Assembly (NCBI GenBank): GCA_045652405.1
Contig: JAZRUF010000009.1
Span: forward strand, 1-9,902
Direction: 5' to 3'
Source of the DNA: JAZRUF01 sp045652405
Lineage (GTDB): Bacteria > Bacillota > Clostridia > Oscillospirales > JAAYXM01
Length of the DNA: 9,902 bases
Of the stretch, positions 1 through 6,118 are shown in pieces. The notes under the pieces were generated by a model, which saw only the letters and a list, made by a program, of their open reading frames with translations, was not told the DNA's origin and ran no database searches. Position numbers and translations under genes: made by a program. Position 1 is the first letter of the stretch. Every line of letters starts with the position of its first letter.

Positions 1-97
1 CATGTGCCATATCTGCACCTGCGACTTTAAGATTTTTAAGTGCGGTTTCCAAATTTGCAAAATCTGCTGATAAAAGTGACGGTGCTATCTGAATCAT
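1..97 (-). CDS. rpe: ribulose-phosphate 3-epimerase, N-terminal part (cut by window edge)
   Basis: Reading leftward from the ATG at 97, the frame stays open to the window edge and encodes 32 residues beginning MIQIAPSLLSADFANL and ending in VAGADMAH. This is the first beta strand and helix of the ribulose-phosphate 3-epimerase family: the conserved APSLLSADFANL segment, then GAD-hydrophobic-H leading to the metal-binding HxDxMDG, which lies outside the window. The enzyme is a cytosolic TIM-barrel protein that interconverts ribulose 5-phosphate and xylulose 5-phosphate in the pentose phosphate pathway. The start is fixed by the family N-terminus and by a GGAGG site (plus-strand CCTCC, 106-110) eight bases upstream. 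The same frame is also open further upstream to 244, but the family start and the ribosome site argue for 97. The gene is divergent from purL. Only the N-terminus is visible, so the identification rests on one conserved block. Confidence 0.85.
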   Translation of the reverse strand, partial: MIQIAPSLLSADFANLETALKNLKVAGADMAH

Positions 98-170
98 GAA
101 AGAATCCTCCGTTTCAGTAAAAGTAAAAAGTGAGTAACACATTTTGCTTTTAAAACATACTAATGAATAT

Positions 171-284
171 AGGCGCTGGAAAACATAACGCAAGTCGAAT
201 TTGCCGTAAGCCTCGGCCGAAATGCCCTGTCCCTCGACGTCCATTGGGTTTATATGCTTTTTAATCAGCGGTTTTCATGCGCCT
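171..284. ncRNA. candidate structured RNA element of unknown family between rpe and purL
   Basis: Outer helix AGGCGC (171-176) with GCGCCT (279-284). After a 2x2 internal loop comes a second helix, GAAAAC (179-184) with GTTTTC (271-276), then CGC (189-191) with GCG (268-270). Inside these lie GTCGA (194-198) with TCGAC (234-238), ATTT (199-202) with AAAT (220-223), and an apical GCCG/CGGC hairpin (203-206 with 214-217). The segment is also more GC-rich than the AT-rich DNA on either side. Nested helices of this kind are seen directly; that they form in an RNA is inference. The strand is open: on plus the outer stem runs into CCTTTTATAT and is followed by the hairpin at 293-328; on minus it would be an rpe leader. 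I do not recognise a riboswitch, SRP, tmRNA or RNase P signature. The open shape between outer and inner stems loosely resembles 6S RNA, but no conserved sequence supports that. Confidence 0.35.
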
Positions 285-292
285 TTTATATA

Positions 293-328
293 ACCCGTCC
301 GTGATTGCAACTGCAGTTGCGGGCGGGT
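293..328. other. GC-rich hairpin around a perfect 14-bp palindrome
   Basis: ACCCGTCCG (293-301) pairs with CGGGCGGGT (320-328) with one wobble, and the interior contains the self-complementary GCAACTGCAGTTGC (307-320), giving an almost continuous 15-bp stem. On plus it is followed by CTTATTAT, a poor U-tract; on minus by TATATAAAA. It could end a transcript covering the element at 171-284, form the 5' hairpin of an rpe leader read leftward from a TATAAT at 342-347, or be an operator. None of these is proven. Confidence 0.4.
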
Positions 329-412
329 CTTATTATGGAATATTATAATGCAATTGAGTCAAATTGTATAGCTTTTTTTAAAAGTTGAATTTAAATATTT
401 GCAAAACCGTTC

Positions 413-441
413 TTTACTATCGCGCGATTATTGTATATAAT
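413..441 (+). promoter_or_regulatory. sigma-A promoter of purL
   Basis: The -35 box TTTACT (413-418) and the perfect -10 box TATAAT (436-441) are separated by exactly 17 bases. Transcription would begin near 448, leaving a leader of about 45 nt before the purL ATG. This is too short for a purine riboswitch, a PRPP/ykkC element or a ZTP element, so riboswitch control from this start is unlikely. No other promoter of equal quality was seen on plus in the gap. Confidence 0.7.
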
Positions 442-492
442 ATAGGTTAGTGTAATATTTCCTATCGTAAATTTGGTTGGAGGATTAAAAAT

Positions 493-3400
493 ATGAACAG
501 GGTTTACCGATGCTATACCGAGAAACGCCCGGGCTTTGATGTCGAAGCACGTGGGCTTTTAAACGAGCTGCGTGAGAATTTAGGTGTCACCTCGCTTGAA
601 GGCCTGCGCTTGTTTAACCGCTATGATGTACAAGGTATAGAGGAGAAGGATTACCGTGCAGCGCGCACTATCATCTTCTCCGAGCCGCAGTGCGATGATT
701 GCTTTGATGAAAATCTGCCGGAGCTTTCCGGAGTATATAATATCCTTTGCGTAGAGGCTCTGCCCGGTCAGTACGACCAGCGCGCGGATTCGTGCGCTCA
801 GTGCGTGCAGATAATGACATGTCAGGGACGACCGCTGGTAAGAGCCGCGCGTGTGTATGTCCTGATGGGTAACTTGAGTGACAAGGATTTGGGCATTATC
901 CGCGGATACCTTATTAACCCGGTCGAATGCCGTCAGGCATCAGAAGAGAAGCCGGTGACGCTTGAGGAGAGCTATGCAATCCCCGAGTCGGTCGAAACTC
1001 TTACCGGATTTATCACCTATTGCGAAGATGAGCTTTCTGCATTTTTGGGTGAGTACGGTCTTGCTATGGATTCGGATGACCTACGTCTGCTGCAGAGCTA
1101 TTTCCGCGATACCGAGAAGCGTGACCCGACTATTACCGAAGTGCGCATGATTGACACATACTGGTCTGACCATTGCCGCCATACTACCTTCGGAACGCAT
1201 ATTGACGATGTCAGCATTGACGATGAGCGCGTAAAAGAAGCGTACAAGCTCTATATTGATGCCCGCCGTGAGATATACGGTGATGAAGTCGCCGCAAAGC
1301 GCCCGGTAACGCTTATGGACATCGCTACCTGCGCGGTTAAGCTTCTTAAGAAGCGTGGCGGACTCAAAGAGCTCGACGAATCCGAAGAAATAAATGCATG
1401 CAGCATACATGTTACCGCTAACGTAAACGGCGAGGAGCAGGATTGGCTATTGATGTTTAAAAACGAAACACATAACCACCCGACCGAGATTGAGCCGTTT
1501 GGCGGTGCAGCCACCTGCCTGGGCGGTGCTATCCGTGACCCGCTGTCGGGACGTTCATATGTTTATCAGGCGATGCGCGTGACCGGAAGCGGTGACCCAC
1601 GCACTCCGGTTTCCGAAACGCTGCCCGGTAAGCTTCCGCAGAGAAAAATCACTCAGACGGCTGCAGCCGGATATTCATCATACGGTAACCAGATTGGTCT
1701 GGCTACAGGCCTTGTTCATGAGTTCTATCATCCGGGGTACGTTGCAAAGCGCATGGAAATCGGCGCAGTAGTAGGCGCAGCTCCTGCGGAGAATGTACGC
1801 CGTGAGCGTCCGGAGCCCGGTGATGTGGTAATCCTGCTTGGCGGACGTACAGGTCGTGACGGCTGCGGCGGTGCAACCGGTTCAAGTAAAACCCATACCA
1901 TAGAGTCACTTTCTGATTGCGGCTCCGAGGTTCAGAAGGGTAACCCACCTGAGGAGAGAAAAATTCAGCGTCTGTTCCGCAAGAAGGAAGTTACGCGCAT
2001 GATAAAGCGCTGCAATGACTTTGGCGCGGGCGGTGTGTCGGTCGCTATTGGTGAGCTGGCTGACGGACTTAAAATAAACCTTGATTGCGTTCCCAAGAAA
2101 TATGAAGGACTTGACGGTACAGAGCTTGCAATCTCAGAGTCTCAGGAGCGTATGGCGGTAGTTGTTGCAAAGTCAGACGCGGATGCGTTTATAAAAGCTG
2201 CGGGAATGGAAAACCTTGAAGCGGTTGAAGTTGCAGAGGTAACTGAAGAGCCGCGCCTGCGCATGAGTTGGAATGGTAAAACTATTGTTGACATTTCGCG
2301 CGAGTTTTTAAACTCAAACGGTGCGGAAAAGCATGCAAAAGCTAAAATAAATAAAGTTGAGGGAAAATACTCCACGGAGTCAAGCGCAGCACCTGCTGAG
2401 CGTCTGAAAGCTATGGCGGCTGATTTAAACGTCGCATCACAGCGCGGTCTCGGCGAGAGATTTGACGCATCCATAGGTGCATCAAGCGTACTGCATCCGT
2501 TTGGCGGAAAAAATCAGCTCACTCCAACCCAGGCTATGGCGGCAAAGCTTCCGGTTCTTTCGGGTGAGACGGACACCTGCTCGGTAATGGCATTCGGCTT
2601 TAATCCGTATATGAGCGAGAAGGACCCATTTGCGGCTGCTGAGTGCGCGGTTGTCGAGTCGGTTGCAAAGCTTGTAAGCTCGGGATGTGACTACCGCAAG
2701 GCGTATCTTACTTTCCAGGAATACTTTGAGCGCCTGCGCGAGGACGCTGTGCGTTGGGGCAAGCCCTTCGCAGCACTTCTCGGTGCATTCAAGGCTCAGG
2801 TAGAGCTCGGGCTCGGCGCTATAGGCGGTAAGGACTCTATGTCCGGCTCGTTTATGGATATGGACGTTCCACCGACTCTGGTATCATTTGCAATCGCTCC
2901 GGAAAAGACCGAAAAGGTCATCTCTCCGGAATTTAAAGCAGCGGGCAACCCTGTGTATATGTTTGCGCCCGACCACGGCGAGGAAAATATTTCATTTGCT
3001 GAGGTTAAAAAGAATTGGGATAGATTCCGCAAGCTCCATGAGCAGGGCAAGATTCTCTCTGCATGGGCACTCACTGCGGGCGGCGCAGCTGAGGGCATCC
3101 TCAAAATGAGCATGGGTAATGACATCGGATTTACCGCTCAGTCAGGAATTTCCGGTGAACTGTTCTTTGAGTTAAACTACGGCGCAATCATTGCAGAATG
3201 TGCAGGCGAGGTTGACGGCGGATTACTCATCGGTTATACGACTGATAAAAAGGAGATTTCGCTCGGCGATGCGCCTGTAGCAATTTCAGAGCTTAAAGAT
3301 ATTTGGGAATCTGTATTTGAGCCGGTATTTCCGACGCGTGCGGCAGAAGGAACTGCCTCTATGGAAACCAAATGCGGTGCAAAGATTTTAAATCACTGCA

Positions 3401-4212
3401 AAGATACATTTGCAAAGCCGAAGGCGGTTATACCCGTATTCCCGGGTACCAACTGTGAGTACGATACAGCGCGTGCAGTTGAGCGCGCCGGCGGCAGTGC
3501 GGAGATAATTGTAATACGCAACTTAAATAAAAAGAACCTCGAGGAGTCAGTAGACGCATTTGCAAAGGCATTATCATCTGCGCAGATGCTTGTTCTGCCC
3601 GGCGGCTTCTCTGGCGGTGACGAACCGGACGGCTCGGGTAAGTTCATCGCATCATTCCTGCGTAATCCGGCGGCTATGGAGGCGGTTCACAAGCTGCTTC
3701 GTGAGCAGGACGGTCTTGCTCTGGGTATCTGCACCGGCTTCCAGGCATTGGTTAAGTTGGGACTTGTGCCGTTTGGCGAAATAAGACCGATGACAGACGA
3801 GTGCCCGACGCTTACCTTTAACCTTATCGGTCGCCATCAGTCGCGCTATGCATACACTACTGTAGCGTCAAACCGTTCACCGTGGCTTTCAAAGTGTAAC
3901 GTCGGCGATGTTTTTGCTATCCCGATGTCTCACGGCGAGGGAAGATTTGTAGCACCAGAAGATGTGCTCAAATCCCTTGCGGAAAACGGTCAGATTGCAA
4001 CGCAGTACGTCACACCTGACGGAGATGCATCCGCGGCGATTGAAGGAAACTTAAATGGCTCAATGTGGGCGATTGAAGGTATTACCTCACCGGATGGACG
4101 AGTGCTCGGCAAGATGGGACATTCCGAGCGTTGGAGCCGAGATGTTGCGAAGAATATCTACGGTGCTAAATTCCAACCGTTGTTTGAGGGCGGCGTAGAG
4201 TACTTTAAATAA
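493..4212 (+). CDS. purL: phosphoribosylformylglycinamidine synthase, fused synthetase-glutaminase
   Basis: Cytosolic enzyme of step four of de novo purine synthesis: FGAR + glutamine + ATP to FGAM. At 1239 residues it is the long single-chain form, combining what Bacillus makes as PurS, PurL and PurQ, and it matches the clostridial long-form clade. Visible landmarks: an N-terminal region to about 200; DHCRH at 226-230; ETHNHP at 325-330 followed by EIEPFGGAATCLGG; a glycine-rich GGRTGRDGCGGATGSS at 450-465; a second AIRS-like half with GGKDSMSG around 778-785; and a class I glutaminase domain from about 977 (AVIPVFPGTNCEYD). The glutaminase has the nucleophile Cys1080 in GICTGFQ and the His1210/Glu1212 pair in GHSE, so the triad is complete. 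The start is set by GGAGG (479-483) nine bases upstream. It is monocistronic: divergent from rpe, convergent with tatD, with its own promoter and terminator. No frameshift or missing catalytic residue was seen. Confidence 0.97.
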   Translation: MNRVYRCYTEKRPGFDVEARGLLNELRENLGVTSLEGLRLFNRYDVQGIEEKDYRAARTIIFSEPQCDDCFDENLPELSGVYNILCVEALPGQYDQRADSCAQCVQIMTCQGRPLVRAARVYVLMGNLSDKDLGIIRGYLINPVECRQASEEKPVTLEESYAIPESVETLTGFITYCEDELSAFLGEYGLAMDSDDLRLLQSYFRDTEKRDPTITEVRMIDTYWSDHCRHTTFGTHIDDVSIDDERVKEAYKLYIDARREIYGDEVAAKRPVTLMDIATCAVKLLKKRGGLKELDESEEINACSIHVTANVNGEEQDWLLMFKNETHNHPTEIEPFGGAATCLGGAIRDPLSGRSYVYQAMRVTGSGDPRTPVSETLPGKLPQRKITQTAAAGYSSYGNQIGLATGLVHEFYHPGYVAKRMEIGAVVGAAPAENVRRERPEPGDVVILLGGRTGRDGCGGATGSSKTHTIESLSDCGSEVQKGNPPEERKIQRLFRKKEVTRMIKRCNDFGAGGVSVAIGELADGLKINLDCVPKKYEGLDGTELAISESQERMAVVVAKSDADAFIKAAGMENLEAVEVAEVTEEPRLRMSWNGKTIVDISREFLNSNGAEKHAKAKINKVEGKYSTESSAAPAERLKAMAADLNVASQRGLGERFDASIGASSVLHPFGGKNQLTPTQAMAAKLPVLSGETDTCSVMAFGFNPYMSEKDPFAAAECAVVESVAKLVSSGCDYRKAYLTFQEYFERLREDAVRWGKPFAALLGAFKAQVELGLGAIGGKDSMSGSFMDMDVPPTLVSFAIAPEKTEKVISPEFKAAGNPVYMFAPDHGEENISFAEVKKNWDRFRKLHEQGKILSAWALTAGGAAEGILKMSMGNDIGFTAQSGISGELFFELNYGAIIAECAGEVDGGLLIGYTTDKKEISLGDAPVAISELKDIWESVFEPVFPTRAAEGTASMETKCGAKILNHCKDTFAKPKAVIPVFPGTNCEYDTARAVERAGGSAEIIVIRNLNKKNLEESVDAFAKALSSAQMLVLPGGFSGGDEPDGSGKFIASFLRNPAAMEAVHKLLREQDGLALGICTGFQALVKLGLVPFGEIRPMTDECPTLTFNLIGRHQSRYAYTTVASNRSPWLSKCNVGDVFAIPMSHGEGRFVAPEDVLKSLAENGQIATQYVTPDGDASAAIEGNLNGSMWAIEGITSPDGRVLGKMGHSERWSRDVAKNIYGAKFQPLFEGGVEYFK

Positions 4213-4232
4213 TAAAAAACATATTATAAATA

Positions 4233-4268
4233 ATGCCGAGCTCTCTTGTAGAGCTCGGCATTTGTTTT
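4233..4268 (+). terminator. intrinsic terminator of purL
   Basis: A perfect 12-bp stem, ATGCCGAGCTCT (4233-4244) with AGAGCTCGGCAT (4250-4261), loop CTTGT, followed by TTTGTTTT. It lies 21 bases after the purL stop and is clearly the end of the purL transcript. Read on minus, the same hairpin is followed by the moderately T-rich TATTTATAATATG and may also stop readthrough from tatD. Confidence 0.9.
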
Positions 4269-4284
4269 CGCGCCTGAAGAGCCA

Positions 4285-4318
4285 AATCATAACCACCGGT
4301 TTACTGGTGGTTATGATT
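4285..4318 (-). terminator. hairpin containing the tatD stop codon, probable 3' end of tatD
   Basis: A perfect 13-bp inverted repeat, AATCATAACCACC (4285-4297) with GGTGGTTATGATT (4306-4318), and an 8-base loop. The tatD stop (4311-4313) lies inside the stem. On minus the stem is followed only by TTTGGCTC, a poor U-tract, so it may act as a 3' stabilising hairpin together with the next hairpin at 4233-4261, rather than as a strong terminator alone. Confidence 0.55.
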
Positions 4319-5078
4319 CTGTAATTTCAAAAAAGCGTTTTCCGTTTTCACATGTTATACGCCCAAGTTCATCTATGGGCATTTCAAGGTATTGGGCAAA
4401 CTTTTCCGCGATATTGGGAATGTATGCAGGGGAATTGCGCCGTCCGCGATACGGTACCGGTGTAAGATATGGGCAATCCGTTTCAAGCATCAGACGGTGG
4501 GTAGGCATTCTGCGTATAACCTCCGGCGCGGTCTTTGCGTTTGTAAACGTAGCTGACCCGCCGAATGACATATAAAACCCTAAATTGGTTATCTCTTTAG
4601 CGTATTCAACACTTCCGGAGAAGCAATGGTATACAACCTTTAAATCCGAAAAGTCGCGCAGTATGTTAAGGCAATCCTCGTGCGCCTCGCGGTCATGAAT
4701 AATCACCGGCATTTTAAGCTCGCGTGCAAGCATAAGCTGGTCACGAAAACGCGCCTTCTGTACATCACGCGGGGAAAAATCGTAGTGATAGTCAAGCCCT
4801 ATTTCACCGATTGCCTGTATTTTCGGCTCCTTTGCCAAGCTGCGAATAGTATCTAAATCTGCATCCGTCATCTCATCTGCAGAATGCGGGTGCACGCCGA
4901 CTGCACCGTATATAAAATCCCAACGGCGTGTAAGCTCAAGCGTGGTATAGCACGACGGCATATCACATGCGGCGTTTAACACCAGGGATATTCCGCTATC
5001 TTTTAGCGATGCGATTACTTCTTCGCGGTCTTCATCAAAGCGTTTATTATCCAAATGTGCGTGAGTGTCAAAAAACAT
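4311..5078 (-). CDS. tatD: TatD-family metal-dependent deoxyribonuclease
   Basis: Cytosolic TIM-barrel hydrolase of the TatD/YcfH family, related to amidohydrolases, with DNase activity shown for family members. The product is 255 residues, normal for the family. Metal and catalytic residues are all present: HxH at His6 and His8 in DTHAHLD; Glu92 in GEIGLDYHYD; His128 in VIIHDREA; His151 in YHCFSGS; Asp201 in LETDCPYL, followed by the family signature PYRGRRNSPAYIP. The frame is open to an ATG at 5102, but I choose the ATG at 5078. It lies six bases after an AAGGAGGA site (plus strand 5085-5092), and the family starts directly with (L/F)FDTHAHLD. The upstream ATG would place that ribosome site inside the coding region. 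An extended -10 box lies just upstream. In many Firmicutes tatD sits beside metG; here it stands between purL and a mecA-like gene. The exact physiological substrate cannot be read from sequence. Confidence 0.95.
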   Translation of the reverse strand: MFFDTHAHLDNKRFDEDREEVIASLKDSGISLVLNAACDMPSCYTTLELTRRWDFIYGAVGVHPHSADEMTDADLDTIRSLAKEPKIQAIGEIGLDYHYDFSPRDVQKARFRDQLMLARELKMPVIIHDREAHEDCLNILRDFSDLKVVYHCFSGSVEYAKEITNLGFYMSFGGSATFTNAKTAPEVIRRMPTHRLMLETDCPYLTPVPYRGRRNSPAYIPNIAEKFAQYLEMPIDELGRITCENGKRFFEITES

Positions 5079-5105
5079 ATTGAGTCCTCCTTGTATGCTC
5101 ATCTA

Positions 5106-5114
5106 AGTATAGCA
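5106..5114 (-). promoter_or_regulatory. extended -10 promoter of tatD
   Basis: On minus the sequence reads TGCTATACT, an extended -10 element with five of six matches to TATAAT. It would start transcription near 5099, about 20 nt before the chosen tatD ATG. No clear -35 box is seen, as is common for extended -10 promoters. A TATAAT on minus at 5144-5149 is a second possibility, also with a weak -35. The short leader also favours the 5078 start, because the 5102 ATG would lie at or before the transcription start. Confidence 0.5.
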
Positions 5115-5183
5115 CATTTGAAGCCTTTACGCACTAATAAAATATTATAGTTTGGTTTCAGTTTTAAAAAGGGTATTGATTTT

Positions 5184-5735
5184 TTATTCGGATGCGGTTA
5201 AACTGTCTGCGATAAAAGTGTTTCCGCGGAGATTGGGATAGAAGCTTTGGCGTATGACTTTTATGGCATTGCCATGGCAAAGGATTTTGCCGTGTTCGCG
5301 CAAATGCGCATATCTGAGCTTCGGATTGGGATCTATGTATGCGTATTCACTCAAAAGTTCTGCAGGGATATGTTCACCGCAACTGTGTATCGCAAGATAG
5401 TATGCGCTCTTGTATGATAAGAGAGTAGCGGGAAGCGTCTCACGCAGATGCGGAGCAGCATTGATAAGATGTTCAAAATCCTCAAAAAGGCAGAGAATTT
5501 CTATGCTGTTTGTTTCTTTAAAGATATGCGCAAAGATAAGAACTGCTTGACCGTTTATGTAGGTTTCAACGTCAATTGCGCCGTCGGCATCCATCCCAAG
5601 TTCAACAAAGCTCTGGCGTATCATATCCGCTGTGCTTTGACTGTTTATGGATTGAGTGCAGATTCCTTTTGAACTTAACTCCTCTAAATTTGTAACAAGT
5701 GCAATGCTCGTTGCACAAATGGCTTGTATTTTCAT
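5184..5735 (-). CDS. mecA: MecA-family adaptor protein (ClpC partner), short form
   Basis: A product of 183 residues that matches MecA in layout. The N-terminus MKIQAI...IALVTNLEELSSKGI has the pattern of the MecA substrate-binding domain (MEIERI...I.VLISNEDLEERGI). The C-terminal half has the MecA core: LFEDFEHLINAAPHL (83-97), a strand with SYKSAYYLAI (107-116), then LREHGKILCHGNAIKVIRQSF (145-165), which aligns by eye with MecA LxEYGKxIxxxxAxxxIxxxF. In Bacillus, MecA hands substrates to the ClpC-ClpP protease and helps assemble the ClpC hexamer in the cytosol. This version is shorter than Bacillus MecA (about 218 residues) because the acidic linker is nearly absent, and it has a tail of about 18 residues after the core. 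RBS GGAGG at 5743-5747, seven bases upstream of the ATG. It is codirectional with tatD, 105 bases away. Family assignment is fairly secure; the ClpC role is inferred, and the symbol is by family only. Confidence 0.75.
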   Translation of the reverse strand: MKIQAICATSIALVTNLEELSSKGICTQSINSQSTADMIRQSFVELGMDADGAIDVETYINGQAVLIFAHIFKETNSIEILCLFEDFEHLINAAPHLRETLPATLLSYKSAYYLAIHSCGEHIPAELLSEYAYIDPNPKLRYAHLREHGKILCHGNAIKVIRQSFYPNLRGNTFIADSLTASE

Positions 5736-5769
5736 TTTGTCCCCTCCGAATAAAATTAACTCTATCCCT

Positions 5770-5775
5770 ATTATA
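5770..5775 (-). promoter_or_regulatory. -10 box of the mecA-like gene
   Basis: Perfect TATAAT on minus, 34 bases before the ATG and preceded by an A/T-rich stretch with no good -35 box. It puts the transcription start near 5763 and leaves a leader of about 28 nt with the GGAGG site. It is the only good -10 candidate for this gene. Confidence 0.5.
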
Positions 5776-5862
5776 AAGCTTTTAACAGATTAAAAAAATG
5801 CAAAAAGATTTCCAGTTGCGGGGATATAAATGATATGTGCAAAATAGCACGCATGAGCAGGC

Positions 5863-5905
5863 ATCAGACTGAGTCAGGAGACGTATGAACAGTTGTGATT
5901 TTTTT
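5863..5905 (+). terminator. weak terminator-like hairpin with a seven-T run
   Basis: ATCA-G-ACTG (5863-5871) can pair with CAGT-TG-TGAT (5890-5899) around an 18-base loop, followed by a run of T (5899-5905). The stem is interrupted and the loop is large, so it would be a weak terminator. No gene on plus precedes it, so either an unannotated short transcript ends here or the match is chance. The remainder of 5776-5927 shows only a small GTGC/GCAC hairpin near 5837-5850 and no coding region. Confidence 0.25.
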
Positions 5906-5927
5906 GTGTATTATATTTGCGGAAATC

Positions 5928-5956
5928 TTGACATTTGCGCAGAAATGTTATAAAAT
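5928..5956 (+). promoter_or_regulatory. sigma-A promoter of hisS-aspS
   Basis: A perfect -35 TTGACA (5928-5933), a 17-base spacer and -10 TAAAAT (5951-5956, five of six). Transcription should begin near 5962, about 157 nt before hisS. The -35 and spacer overlap two short A/T-flanked dyads (5915-5926 and 5933-5946) that could be an operator. Confidence 0.8.
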
Positions 5957-5961
5957 TTACC

Positions 5962-6074
5962 CTGTAGCCGTGTGAAGTCAAATACATTTGCTCGGCGTGG
6001 GGCGTAAAGCCCGGTAAGGGCTGCAGTTGATGAGGTGTTGACCTTCGTCCCGCTACTGTGGGACGGAGGTTTTT
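5962..6074 (+). ncRNA. hisS leader RNA with attenuator-like alternative helices
   Basis: The predicted 5' region of the hisS mRNA can form competing helices. CTGTAGCC (5962-5969) pairs with GGCTGCAG (6019-6026). A GCCG/CGGC stem-loop (5967-5996) holds a small CAAA/TTTG hairpin. GGGC (6000-6003) pairs with GCCC (6009-6012), while AGCCC (6008-6012) can instead pair with GGGCT (6018-6022). An antiterminator candidate, GATGAGGT (6029-6036) with ACCT-T-CGTC (6041-6049), uses the same bases as the 5' arm of the terminator that follows. These pairings are seen directly; switching is inference. The T-box sequence (TGGNACC context) expected in a tRNA-sensing hisS leader is absent, there is no His-rich leader peptide, and I do not recognise another riboswitch class. 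The likely effect is control of hisS and aspS readthrough. Confidence 0.6.
6041..6074 (+). terminator. leader terminator upstream of hisS
   Basis: ACCTTCGTCCC (6041-6051) pairs with GGGACGGAGGT (6060-6070): 11 bp with one G-T wobble, an 8-base loop, then TTTTT (6070-6074). It sits 45 bases before the hisS ATG and after its promoter, so it must be conditional if hisS is to be expressed. The first nine bases of its 5' arm also form the 3' arm of the alternative hairpin at 6029-6049. Confidence 0.8.
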
Positions 6075-6118
6075 GCATGTCAGCGCCCAATACAATCCTA
6101 AAAAAAGGCGGATGAAAA

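Noticed and set aside
307..320. GCAACTGCAGTTGC palindrome as an att site or integration mark
   Set aside because: There is no integrase, duplication or mobile gene nearby; it is the core of a longer imperfect hairpin.
98..492. Purine, PRPP/ykkC or ZTP riboswitch for purL
   Set aside because: I could not find the conserved blocks of any of these classes, and the likely transcription start near 448 leaves too short a leader.
5079..5102. Earlier ATG for tatD at 5102 (adds eight residues)
   Set aside because: It would place the AAGGAGGA site inside the gene and add residues before the family's normal FDTHAHLD start; the promoter also lies at that point.
6008..6014. GTAAAGCCCG stretch resembling part of an FMN riboswitch
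   Set aside because: Only this short piece matches; the other conserved FMN-riboswitch blocks are absent.
6028..6049. TGATGAGG followed by a hairpin, resembling a hammerhead ribozyme core
   Set aside because: The required CGAAA after stem II and the cleavage-site stem are missing; the segment is better explained as an antiterminator hairpin.
5962..6118. T-box riboswitch for hisS
   Set aside because: Gene context and a terminator fit, but the conserved TGGNACC-containing antiterminator and a recognisable stem I are missing.
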